Source: Anaeramoeba flamelloides
Taxonomy: Eukaryota; Metamonada; Anaeramoebidae
Reading direction: 5' to 3'
DNA: 64,000 nt
Assembly (NCBI GenBank): GCA_027625915.1
Contig: JANTQA010000042.1
Span: 3,298,001 to 3,362,000, forward strand
Program-made: the position numbers and the translations under genes
The notes under the pieces: model-generated
The model's database searches: none
Told to the model about the DNA's origin: nothing
What the model saw: only the letters and a program-made list of their open reading frames with translations
Shown here: piece after piece, positions 1 to 10,450 of the stretch
Position numbering within the stretch: position 1 is the first letter of the stretch
Layout: each line of letters starts with the position of its first letter

Positions 1-386
1 ACAAGCGATTCATGCAAATTGGAGACTTGGCGTGAGGGTAAAAGTAGTAAATCTATAGGATCAATTTCAACATTACAATTATCAAGATCAACAAAAGTAA
101 CTTCTTCCAAATTCAATTGTTTAATTTGCGATAAAAAAGATGTGTGGATACCTATAATATAAGGAATAGGTGCACTGACCGTGACAAAAATTGATTTTGG
201 TAAAACAGGGATAATTAGGTATTGCCATTCAAAGGGCATCAATAACCCAACCAACGTTTGGATCGCTAAGGAAATGACCTTTAAGCTACACGAAAGGAAA
301 ATGACTCTCCTTTCAAGTAAAATCGACGCAAAGATACATATTATTTGTTTTGGATTTAATCTATTAAAAATTAAATCAATTGAAAA
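1..386 (-). CDS. DENN gene, exon 4 (core DENN, partial)
   Basis: The exon starts in phase 0 after the acceptor AACTAG (387-388) and is open to the window edge. Its translation begins FSIDLIFNRLNPKQIICIF and contains LLERRVIF, the most conserved core-DENN string, then PFEWQYLIIPVLP and an acidic strand ending FVDLD. A (AAT)n stretch lies directly upstream in the intron. A shorter acceptor (AATAG before base 360) is also possible but would lose the conserved FSIDLIFNR. Confidence 0.85.
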
Positions 387-3199
387 CTAGTTATTATTAT
401 TATTATTATTATGATAATTTAAAATTAATTTCAATCAAAATAATTGTTTTTTTTTTAAAATTTTGAATTTTGAAAATATTGTAATAATTTTGAAAGCAAT
501 TTAATTGAATTTTTAAAATAATAGGTAGGAATTAAAAAAACAGAAAAATAATAAATATAAAATAAAAAAATTTTAAAAACGAGAGTAAAATTTCTTTTTT
601 TCATTGAACAATACTATTCTCGAAAAGTCAATTTTATTTAAATGATCTTATTTTAGTTTTGATTCAATTAGTTTTAAAATAATTAGAAAAACAATAAAAA
701 AATTTATTTTAAATAAAATTATAAAAACTTTTTTATTAAAATATTATCAAGGTGTGGGGCTTGGTATATTTCAAAAGGATCCATTATCACCTATAATATT
801 TGCTCTTTTTTCACATTTTATTTTATTAAAAATAATACCATTAACAACTCATTGTCCAATGTTTGCAGATGATTTAATTTTAATTATAAAAGGAAATATA
901 AAGCAAATAAATGAAAAATTAATTTTAATATATGAAATAATAACTCAATTTGGATTAAAATCCAATAAAGACAAAACAGAAATTTCACAAGATTTATCAA
1001 AGATTAAATATTTAGGTATTTACTTGGATAAAATTTCACATTTAGTCTATAATCTGAAAAAGGCAAAAGAAACTTTAAATAATTATAAACAATTATTTAA
1101 TAACAATTTACTAACAAATAATTTGAAAATTAGATTATTTAAATCTTTTATATTAAGCCAATTAACATCTGGATTAGAAATATAATTGTGATATAACTAC
1201 CCTAAACTATTTAAAATCTTGGATTAATTAATGTATTACTGGAATATGCAAAATAAACAGAAACACGCCAGTTCTTATATATAAAACAGAATTTAAATTC
1301 GAAAATTTGATAATTTCAATTAATAAAAAGAAATTTAAATTCAAAAACAAATTAAAAGAATTAAGTCTGCCAAATTTAGAAAAATTAATAAAATTCAATC
1401 AAAGAATCAACAATAAAATTAATTGGAATTCTTCAAAAAGAAATTTATAATTATAAATACAATTAGTTGCTAAATTCTACCAGTTGGAAGGTACAAGAAT
1501 ATCTTAAGATAATAAAAAACCAAAAATATTTACTAATCAAAGATATTTAAGTTATCCCTCAAGCTCAACAATTCTAAAATTTAGAACATTTACCAACTGC
1601 TTAAATAGATATTACTATATAATGAAAAAAAAAAATCAAATAAATTTTGTCCTTTATGTTTAAAATATGAACATAAAGGAAATAATAGAAAATATTGATC
1701 ACTTTTTATGGGTATGATCTTCCTATGAAAAAGATAGATTAATATTTTATAACAAATTAAAAGAATTAAATCTTAATGAAATAATTTTAAACTGTGACAG
1801 TTTGAGACTATTTTCATTAATCAATAATCGTAAAATCTATGATTTTACACTTAAATTTCTGAAAGGAAATTTAAGTAAAAGGACATTTAGAGTGTAAATT
1901 ACACTTCTTTCTCAATAAAAAAAAAAAAAAAAAAAAAAAAAAAATGATCTTATTTTTAAAAAATAACCATTTGAAATACTATACAATACAACCAAATTCA
2001 AAAAGGTCGTTATTTTTTTTTGAGTTTTTAGGCTGATTTGGAAAATAATCAGATTTTCTTCATAAAACAGAAAATCTTGAGAAAACTGCAATTTTTTTTT
2101 AATTTAAAAAATAAATTTGTTTAATAATAAACGACAATTCATAATTTTGAATACATCAAAATTCAATTTTTGAAAAAAAAATACTTATTTAATCAATTCT
2201 ATAAGAAATGCAAAATTAGAATTGTTCACTAATTGAAATGTTAACAATTGTTTATAAATTACAATACCCACAAAGCAAAAATATAATAAATAATTATCAA
2301 AACTAATAAATTATCAGTGAGTTAAAAAAATTTGGAGATGGGGAAAACAAAAAATGCATTGTTAAATTTGTTTAAATTCTTTTACGGATTATTGATGGAT
2401 CAAATGGTTAGATACCATTGACTAATTTTATTTGAGTTCTTCTATTTTGGTCAACTTGACTTTAGCATAATATCAATCATTGAAAAAAATTTTTGATCGA
2501 TATAAACAAGTTACGTAATTCAAAAAATAAAATGAAAACAAAAAACTAAAAGATTTTTTTTTTTTCAAAAAATGAAAATTTATTTCCAATTTGAATGAAA
2601 TTGAATTATTGTGATTGTTTGAACTGTTTTAACTGTGTCGGAAATTTTGAATTTAAGTTTATATATAAACTAAATTCCAAAAATTTGGACCCAGTTTAAA
2701 AGGTTGAAATAATAGCAATACTCCGATTTACATTCTATTTGGGAATAATTTTGATTTTACAAACTATTTCATTTTTTGTCTTTTTTGTTTTGTTTGTATT
2801 TCCCTTTTTGCAGTTACGTTATCTGTTTTGTTAGATCTCGAAATTTTTTTCGATGGTTGATAGAATGTTAGTGTTGAGTTTGTTAACTTGGAAAATCACC
2901 TACAATTTGTCGATGTTATCTTATCATTTGATTGATCAACAATTATTGGTGAAATTTCAACAAATTTACCAATGTATTTTTTTGTTCAGCTCGTTTCATT
3001 ATTTTGGACACACCAATTTTTTGATTTTAAGTTTTAGATTTTTTTATTTTATTTGGATGAAATTGATTACTTATAAAAACATTAATACTCGGTAACTTAA
3101 ATGTGGTTTTATATTAAGTTTGGAAAAATATCATAAATTGAGGGTTTTTTTTTTTTTGCCTATTTTTGATTTTGGGTGTGTCCAAATTTTTGGAATGGA

Positions 3200-3236
<37 letters not shown>

Positions 3237-6200
3237 AATATAATATTTGTCTGAAAGAATTGAGGATTGTTTACAAAATTTTTGGAAATAATTCTTAAGA
3301 AAAATCCATCTTCATTAGATATTTTTCATATTATAACAATATATTTTTTACGAAACATAATAGTATTGTGGTTAATTTTAAAAATGTATAAAAAGGGTGG
3401 ATTTTTGTTAAATTTATTGAAAAAAATTTTTTTACAATTTTTTATTTGATAATTTTCCACCCTTTTGGATAAAAAAAAAATATTTTTATTTTTTAGAGAC
3501 AATATTTTTTGCTAATGTTTTATTTAATTTTCTTTTTACATTCAAAAACAATTTTAATTTCAAAAATTGATTTTTAGAGCCTAGAATTATTGTTTATGTG
3601 TATTGAATGTTTTTTTTTTTTTTTTTTTTTTTTTGAAATTTATGGAGATGGCACAAGCCCTAATTATTAATAGCACCTTTTACTTGGAGGACATTAGCTT
3701 TAGTTTAGATTGATAATATAACTTCAAATAATTTTGATTATTTTTCCATTACTTTTTTTGATTTTACTTTTTTTTCGAGAAAAAAAAGAATTGATTTTCC
3801 GATTTTTTTTTTTTTTTCTTTTTTTTGTTAAAAAGCTGAAAAGAAGTGAAATAATCAAAGTTGTGGCTCTAATTTGGCGGGCAAAATATTGAAGTAGAGA
3901 AATGGCAGTGGCAATTTAATTTCTTCTGCCTAGCACGTGTGATTGACTTCTGTCAATTACTACAATAATACCTTATTCTGAGGTCAACTTCTGACAATTA
4001 CTGTATTATGAAAACCAGGTGGTATGATGATAATTAATTTTGAAAATTTTCGATATAATTAACATAAAACGAAGCAACCAATAACCCATTCAACACTCAG
4101 AGATTACAAAACGGAATTTTTAAATTAAGTTTTTACCCTTTTTGTTATTTTTTTTAATCTCTTTTATTTATGTCTTTTTCTTGTCTTTATTCAAAAGTAA
4201 TATTTTTTTCTTTTCTTTTTTAAAAGAAAAGCTATCCTATGAGTTATAATCTTGTCCGCATTATAGCTCTGATAAAAAACTCGAAATAAATTTTAGTGTT
4301 TCAGGGAGTGCCAAAGAGTGCTGTCAAGTACCTAGGTTTTCCAGAATTCAAAAGAATAGAGTAAAATCAAAGATTTCACTCAATTCTTTTAAATTCTGGA
4401 AAATATAACAGCGGTTTTCTTGAGGTTTTCTGTTTTATTTGTGAAGTGTTCTAGGTTTTTTTTACTTTAGAAATAAACAGAAAACTCAAGAAAACCTAAC
4501 GGCGCTTTTCCAGAATTAAAAGAATGGAGAAAAAACCTAACGAAAATCTATCGATTTTCCAAATAAACAGAAAAGCCAAAGAGTGCCGTCAAGTGCCTAG
4601 GTTTTCCAGAATTCAAAAGAATAGAGTTAAATCAAAGATTTTTACTCAATTCTTTTGAATTCTGAAAAAGCGAGCGATAGTTTTTTTTTAATTTGAGAAA
4701 TAAACCTAATGGCAAACAAGAGATAATTTTGGTGAATTGCCTCTCTTCAATACAAGACAAGGAAAATTTTTACAAAAAAAAATCTCTAAATTTTGTATTT
4801 TTGAAATACACTCATATTAATAAACATTATTCTACAAACAATTTTCAAAAAGGTTTACAACTTTATTAGATATTAATTGGAATTGAAAAAAAAAAAAATT
4901 AAATTTTTTGGTAATATTTTTTTCATTTTTAATTGTAAAATTTTTGAAATTTTTATTTGACTTAGCGGAGAGATTATTTGAATCTATTTTTTCAATCGAA
5001 TAAAAAGAATCATTATTTCAATTTTAAAATAAAATCAAATATTTCTTTCAAAAGATATCCCTAAATTAAATTGAAAAAAAGATTCGTTTCTGTTTTTGAA
5101 ATATTTTTTATCATTTTATTTTTTCTCATGTTTGAGTTTTAATATATTTTACCTGTTTTTTTCTGCAAATTGTTTTCAACATTTATTATTTTTTCTTTCT
5201 TAATGTTCAACCTAAAGTTCATTCATTGTAAATAATTTCAAAAAAAAAATACCCCCAAAAATAGGTGTTTTTTTCAAAATTCTAGATAATTTTGAAAAGG
5301 GGGGTATTTGTATCTTAATTAGTTTAATAGCTATCTTTTCTTAATTACATAAAATTATCTTAACTTTGAAAAAATAATTTATAAAAGATGTATAACTGAA
5401 ATCAAATATCAAGTTTTGGGTAACTTTAATTTTCTGAATTTATTTTTTCCATCTAGTGTAATTAACAAAAAAAATCCACAAAATACAAGTTTAGAGTTTA
5501 AGGCAAATAGGAGGGTAATGTTCTTGGATTGCCTCTCCTAATTAAAAAAAAAAAAATTAAAATAATTTTCAGAATAAAAATTAACAAAATAATGATTATT
5601 ATTTCAATTTCTTTGACCCTTTCTATTGGATTTACAAAAAAAAAAAAAAAAAAATGTTTTCTACCTAAATGTTAACTCGAATAAAATCCCATTTTATGGA
5701 TAATACGATTGACGACAATTTGAATTTATATTTAGTAATACAAAAAAACAAAAATCTGAAATATTAGAATAAATTATTTAAAGAAATGTTGGCCAGATTA
5801 TGTTTTAAAAATTAAAATTATTATTTGAAAAGGTAAATTTATCAGAACAAACAATAGCAACGAAGAGAATTAAATTAATTGATTTTTTTATACTGTTATT
5901 TTCCAATTAATAAAAGAAAATTTTTTCTTTCAACTTCCAAAATGTTTTTCATCATAAATGTTCCAATCAAATTAACAGAGGAAAAATTTTGTCTTAGATT
6001 TCACTAAGGTATTTTAATTAAATGTCTAAAAATATCATTTCTAAACGATTAGTTAAATATTGTAGGGTTTATCCAATTATTCATATAAAAATATTTTGGA
6101 GAATTTGAATGAAAAATTTTTCATTTTTTAATTGGAAAATAATAGTATACATTTCAATAACTTTAATTCTCTTCTAATTAATTATCATTTCATTAGCATA

Positions 6201-7395
6201 TCCTGATGGATTAAATTCAAATCTCTTTTTAATCTGCCTTGTACAACAATTTCTGCATTTTTTAGCTGTTTTATATTTTCATTATTCTGAAGAAAAAAGC
6301 CGAAGCGAAACCATGAAATGGGGTACTTTCCCAATTTCAAAGTTCAAGCGCTCTGAAACGGGAAAAGAAACAGTTAAAGTCTGAACAATAAAAGATAATA
6401 ATTGAGAATTTTGCACCCAATTGGAGTTTTAGAAAGACTGAAGCTTTGTTTTTTTTAATCGTCTACTTTGGAAATTTTTTTCAAGACAAATTGAAAATTA
6501 TTTATTTTTATTAAAGTAGTCATTTTCTCCCTTATTATAGTTGTTAAAAAAAAAAACAAGAAAGAGGACAAAAGAAAAGTCAAAGAATTAAAAAAAAAAA
6601 AAAAAATTCAGACTTACATCGCCAAGTGGAATTAAAGATCTTGAAAACTCCCACTCGAACTTTGGAATTTTTAGTTGAGGCGGCACAGAGATTTTTAATG
6701 ATTTTCCTCTTTTGGGGATTTTTAGCGTGGAGACACGATCAAGAAATTGTGATAAGCACTTGATCGAGATCTCTTTTCTTGAAACTAAAACTGAAAGTAA
6801 TTGTTCGTACAGCAAAAACAAAGGTCTTTTAAAAAATTATCCCAAACCAAAAAAACAAAAAAAAAAAATAGAAAAAACAAAAGAGGAATGAGAAGGTCCA
6901 ATTGTTCAAATTGCAAAAAAGTACAAAGAGGAAAATTTTGGGTTACTTTGGTGTAATTAAAAGAAAACTTTCAGGATTGGAATTCTTTTTAAAAGTGCAA
7001 TTGCAAAAAACAAATTCTTTTTTTCCAGAATCTTGGGTCAGAATAAAATAATATGTTTCGCTACATTGTAAATAAGAAAAAGTTTTTTTTGTTTTTTGGG
7101 TTGTTTGGGTTGTTGGGTTTTGTTTTTGTTTGGTGAGTATTTGTTCCAATTTTGTTTGAAATAATGAGAATAGTTCTTACCCCGATCTTTGGTTTTGTTT
7201 GTATAACTCGCCAATATCAATAAACGAAAAAGGTTTGACTTTGTTCAAATACTTATCGTTTTGGATTGCTGGATACGAGAGCTGTATTTCCAATTGTGGA
7301 TATCTATTAGTTGTGGAAATTAATTTTTCGTTCTCTCTGTTGTAACTAATAAGATAGAACCTTTTAAATAATTTAAGGTTCGTATTTTGTTGCAT
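1..7395 (-). CDS. DENN-domain protein (Rab GEF family), 5' part, runs off the window
   Basis: Four exons join in phase: 7395-7181, 7060-6947, 6825-6618 and 386-1. Donors are GTAAGA, GTAACC and GTAAGT; acceptors end GTAG, AAAG and CTAG. The visible product is about 308 residues from the ATG at 7395. The first three exons give a uDENN domain (NRYPQLEIQ, then YYFILTQDSG and the step LLITPKPLFLLYEQLL). The last gives the core DENN domain: DFSIDLIFNRLNPKQII, ASILLERRVIFLS, FEWQYLIIPVLP, PYIIGIHTSFL and EEVTFVDLDN. DENN proteins are guanine-nucleotide exchange factors for Rab GTPases on membranes; the specific Rab cannot be told. The rest of the core and the dDENN part lie beyond base 1. The third intron is 6,231 bp and full of repeats. 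Family call is firm; subfamily unknown. Confidence 0.85.
700..1943 (+). mobile_element. 5'-truncated LINE (non-LTR retrotransposon), degenerate
   Basis: Bases 754-1185 encode a reverse-transcriptase fragment with the turn after motif 4 (KDPLSPIIFALFS), the catalytic box FADDLIL and the later motifs SNKDKTE and KYLGIYLD. Downstream, in broken frames, is a C-terminal zinc-binding tail (CPLCL, then DHFLW near 1695-1710) and a terminal peptide ending LSKRTFRV. It closes with a pure A tract (1919-1943). The 5' part, with the endonuclease and RT motifs 1-3, is absent. It lies in the third intron of the DENN gene, antisense to it. Confidence 0.85.
2125..2664. mobile_element. TA-flanked inverted-repeat element (MITE), copy A
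   Basis: About 540 bp with short terminal inverted repeats (ATAAAC..AATTCA at the left, GAATTTAAGTTTATAT at the right). It matches the reverse complement of 55194-55736 along most of its length, for example CACTAATTGAAATGTTAAC. No coding capacity. It abuts a second related element. Ends resemble Tc1/mariner-type TA insertions; the superfamily is inferred only from the ends. Confidence 0.65.
2663..3206. mobile_element. TA-flanked inverted-repeat element (MITE), copy B
   Basis: The left end ATATAAACTAAATTCCAAAA with TTTGGACCCAG is mirrored at 3177-3206 by GTGTGTCCAAATTTTTGGAA then TGGAGGTTTATAT. About 545 bp, no convincing open frame (the 80-codon frame at 2853 is a by-product). It shares internal sequence with copy A and with 55194-55736, and ends in a (TA)n run. 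Confidence 0.65.
3206..3234. repeat. (TA)n microsatellite
   Basis: Pure TA dinucleotide run at the right end of a TA-targeting element; it may be the target or have grown from the target duplication. Confidence 0.9.
4301..4716 (+). repeat. Hairpin-array repeat, copy 1
   Basis: It opens with imperfect units of about 10 bp (GAGTGCC, GAGTGCTGTC, AAGTACC), then stacked inverted repeats. CCAGAATTCAAAAGAATAGA is mirrored by ACTCAATTCTTTTAAATTCTGG-type sequence a few bases later, and TTCTTGAGGTTTTCTGTTTT is mirrored by AAACAGAAAACTCAAGAAAA. The head and first hairpin recur inside the copy at about 4580, so part is a direct duplication. Related copies are at 30276, 30857 and 54091. No coding capacity; family unknown to me. 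Confidence 0.75.
5891..6148. mobile_element. Short TA-flanked MITE
   Basis: About 258 bp. The left end TACTGTTATTTTCCAATTAA is mirrored at the right as AATTGGAAAATAATAGTA, giving inverted repeats of roughly 40 bp. A second, smaller copy lies at 47029. Non-coding. Confidence 0.7.
6618..7395 (-). CDS. DENN gene, exons 1-3 (uDENN)
   Basis: Exon 1 is 7395-7181 (215 nt, ends in phase 2), exon 2 is 7060-6947 (114 nt) and exon 3 is 6825-6618 (208 nt, ends in phase 0). The two introns are 120 and 121 bp. The join between exons 1 and 2 restores a glycine before ETYYFILTQ; the join between 2 and 3 restores a lysine in LLITPKPLFLLYEQ. Exon 3 ends SRSLIPLGD, which runs directly into DFSIDL of exon 4, as in other DENN domains. 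No single long frame covers this gene, which is why it is easily missed. Confidence 0.8.
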
Positions 7396-7759
7396 TGAAA
7401 AATCAACAAGGAATAAAATTTAAAAAATGGTTGTTTTTTTTTTTTTGTAACTAAGAACAATAAAGTTTAAGTAATTACCTTTTCCGAATAAATTCAAATT
7501 TAAAATTTAGGCCAACCAATATTCGAATTTGTTCTAAAAATTGAAACCAAAATTATAGAGAATTTTGTTACTTTTTAAGAATTTTTTTTCAATTAATAAT
7601 CCTTTAAAGGAGAGATTTGAATGGTTTCTTTGAAATCAGTCCTAATTGAAAAAATTCCTTTTTTTTTCTATAAAACCCTTCTCAATTGTATTGGATTACT
7701 TGGTATTTGATTATAGAAAGATAATTATCCTAATTTTCAAGTTTATCTCTTTAAGTTAA

Positions 7760-8313
7760 GGTTTACAATCCCGAAAATTTGAAAAAAGATTATCTTGCGT
7801 AGGGTGTGGGTACTTGTTAATTTGGTTTTTAGCTGATCGATCTTGTGCTTGGTATGGATTTTAATAGTGATTCAAAATGGCAATTTTTGACAATTTATTT
7901 TTTTTTACTTCCTAAATTGGAATTGAAGAGTGTAAGACTAATAGACTGTTAGGTGTTTAAGAACCAAATGTAGATTTTTGTATTGGAGAAGAAAATTTTG
8001 GTTTACTTTTATTCAATTAACAAAATAAAAAAAATTCTTTTTATAAAAGATCCAAATAAAACCAAAGTTAATAAAAAAATTCAATCAAAAAACAACAAAT
8101 CACATTTTTTATAACTAACTTTCAATAAAATTAGCCTTACACTCTTCAATTCGGATTTCGGAAAAAAAAAAAATTAAATTGTCAAAAATTGCCATTTTGA
8201 ATCACTATTAAAATCCATTTCAAGTCCAAGATCTATCAGCTAAAAACCAAATTAACAAGTACCCACACCCTACGCAAGATAATCTTTTTTTCAAATTTTA
8301 GGGATTGTAAACC
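7760..8313. mobile_element. TTAA-flanked foldback element with long terminal inverted repeats
   Basis: TTAA at 7756-7759 and 8314-8317 flank a 554-bp element. The arms of about 185 bp (starting GGTTTACAATCCC) match with few differences, including TTATCTTGCGTAGGGTGTGG and AATGGCAATTTTTGACAATT. The short centre (about 7950-8128) is unrelated AT-rich sequence. TTAA target duplication is the mark of piggyBac-type and a few other DNA transposons. No transposase inside, so non-autonomous. It lies just upstream of the DENN gene start. Confidence 0.85.
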
Positions 8314-8317
8314 TTAA

Positions 8318-8877
8318 GGTTTCCAAATTGTGCTAATTGGTAAAAAATAGTACGACCTTTATTGATTAAAACTTATTATTTTGGGTCTTCTTTGTTTGAT
8401 CCAAAACTTACTTTGTATTTGATAAGTTGCTGAAAAAAACTATTTTTGAAAAAAACATTTTCTGGCATGTGAATTTTGGAAGGAAAGTGTTCTAGACTGA
8501 GGAAAATTAAACTAAAAATAGTTTAACTTTGAATATTTGTTAATCGTAATATTTTAGGTTTTACTTATGTTTCAATTATTTTAAAAATTTTCATCAAATT
8601 AGTTTCCCAAATTGAGTCATCTATAATCGAGCAATTAAATTTGAATCCTTTTTTGTTGACAATTCAGAGATCGAAATATAGTTACCAATATACCTAAAAT
8701 GAAAACAATTCTTTTTCATTTTAAACAATTTGTCTTATTTATTCTGTAATTTTGGAATATTTTTTCAAGGGCAAAAATATATCACCTAAGTTTTTTTTCT
8801 ATTGAGGGTAGGTTTAGATATTTTTCAAATTGATTGATCAAAATACCCATTTTTGATAATTACACTTTATATAAATC

Positions 8878-8919
<42 letters not shown>

Positions 8920-9740
8920 CATTCAAGAATAATAAAATTCTACTCCAAATGTACTAAAGACTTAAATTTCCTTTAAAAATAATAATCGAAATTATATATA
9001 TATATATATATATATATTAGGTGATTAATAATAAAGAAAATAATTTGTTGCTACTATTTTTGAATAATAAAAACAACTTTTTAATAATTTTATTTGAAGT
9101 AGAACTCTCATTTAATCATTTTTATAGAAATTTTACACCATAAAATTTGTACTGGTTATCTCCTTTTTATTTTTCAATGTATCCCCTTTTACAAAACAAA
9201 AGATTTAGAGATAAATTTATTGACTCGAGGGCTAAAGATTGAGGAAAAAATACAACAGATATTTTCACAGAGTTGAGGACGAGGGAAAATATGGTGAATA
9301 TTTATATTTTTGTAATATGTGAAAGGGAAAATATTGAAAAATATGAGGAGATAGCTTACTTATCAACTAGCGAGTATCATTTTAATGGCACTTTACTCAA
9401 TTTATTATTTTTTTTTAAAAAAAATGAGTTAAAAAGGACAATAAGACTAATATTCTCCTTTTTGAAGTTAAAGGGGCAGAAGTAACCCAATAATTTTACG
9501 AAATAAATTTTTTCAAAAATTTGTTTTTTTTCGGTTGAAAATAACAATATTTTCGATTATTTCTTTATGTTCATTTTATCAAGTTTAAAATTAATTTGAA
9601 TTATTATTTATGATATAGTAATTTCTATTTAAACAGTAAGGAAATGCTCTGAAATGTAAAATTGTTTAACTTGAAAGATAACTTGAATAATTCTTATTAA
9701 GAAATAAAAATTTTTCTTTTGTTATAGTTAAATATTATAA
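8318..9740. other. Intergenic, no gene seen
   Basis: AT-rich sequence with two (TA)n runs (about 8881-8917 and 8995-9016). A 70-codon frame at 9273-9485 on the plus strand sits in a slightly GC-richer patch but has no recognisable domain, so I do not call it a gene. Confidence 0.6.
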
Positions 9741-9742
9741 TT

Positions 9743-9812
9743 AGAGTGTCTTCAAGTGTCTTCAGTGTCAGAAAGTGTTATATGTCGTGGTAGAGTACCG
9801 CTTTGTACCCCC
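9743..9812 (+). repeat. Decamer-head fragment of the hairpin-array repeat
   Basis: Imperfect units of about 10 bp (GAGTGTCTTC, AAGTGTCTTC, GTAGAGTACC) like the heads of the copies at 4301, 30276 and 30857. They are followed by a C-rich then CTTT-rich stretch instead of hairpins. Confidence 0.5.
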
Positions 9813-10369
9813 CCTCTCTAGTTCTTTCTTTCTTTCTTTTCTTTTTCTTTTTTTTTTGTTATTTTCAGTTATAAAACAAAAATTTTACTAAATTCATTTT
9901 TTAAAAGTTTTAAATTGTTAAAATTTATCTTCTCTTTTTTATTTTATACAATTTTTTTTTAATTACTTGTTTTTCTTAATAAATAATTTAAAAAATAAAA
10001 GAATTTATATTTTTTATACTTCAATGTTGTCAAACCTCACAACATTTCAGATAGTAGAATCCAATAACAGATTACAATTATTATCTAATTTTGTTTTAAA
10101 AAAATTTAATAACCTAGAAAAAAGTATTTAAACCATCTCAATGACAAATATCTAAAATTTATTAAATTAAAAATAAATTGAACAATATTTTCTCAAAACC
10201 TCAAAAAATTTTTCACAAGATCAAAGTAAAAATTTCAAATTATTTATTTCTGTAAATCTTGTTATGTTTTAGGTTTATGTTTATAATAAGACACTTTATA
10301 TGTTTCTATGAATTATTGAGATTTTTATTTTTGTATTTTTTGAAAGCTGAATGAACAATTTGTTTATTT

Positions 10370-10450
10370 TTTTTTTTTTATTATTGAAGAAGTGTAAATT
10401 ACACTCTAGTTACCCTTTGACACAAATTCCCTTTCAAATTTGTTTATTTT
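10370..10450 (-). mobile_element. 3' tip of a LINE, minus strand
   Basis: GAAGTGTAAATTACACTCTA and the following bases match the reverse complement of the LINE 3' end at 1880-1925 (AGAGTGTAAATTACACTTC). A T-rich run lies on its outer side, as expected for a poly-A tail read on the other strand. Confidence 0.5.

Larger units (their letters stand above)
387..6617 (-). other. Large third intron of the DENN gene
   Basis: A 6.2-kb GT-AG intron (GTAAGT to CTAG). Besides the LINE, two MITEs, hairpin array and short MITE listed separately, it holds poly-A/T-rich sequence without recognisable signals. One GC-richer block at about 6230-6450 is open in several frames, but none is needed for the DENN protein. 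Confidence 0.75.

Noticed and set aside
2853-3095. 80-codon frame as a small gene
   Set aside because: It lies inside a MITE whose relatives do not keep the frame open.
6289-6350. An extra DENN exon reading RLNFEIGKVPHFMVSLRLF on the minus strand
   Set aside because: It looked like the start of the core DENN domain but has no GT donor, and the exon at 386 joins exon 3 directly in phase and supplies the same conserved positions.
9743-9812. CRISPR-like or telomere-like array from the short repeated units
   Set aside because: Units are imperfect 10-mers without spacers, in a spliceosomal eukaryote, and resemble the heads of the dispersed hairpin repeat.
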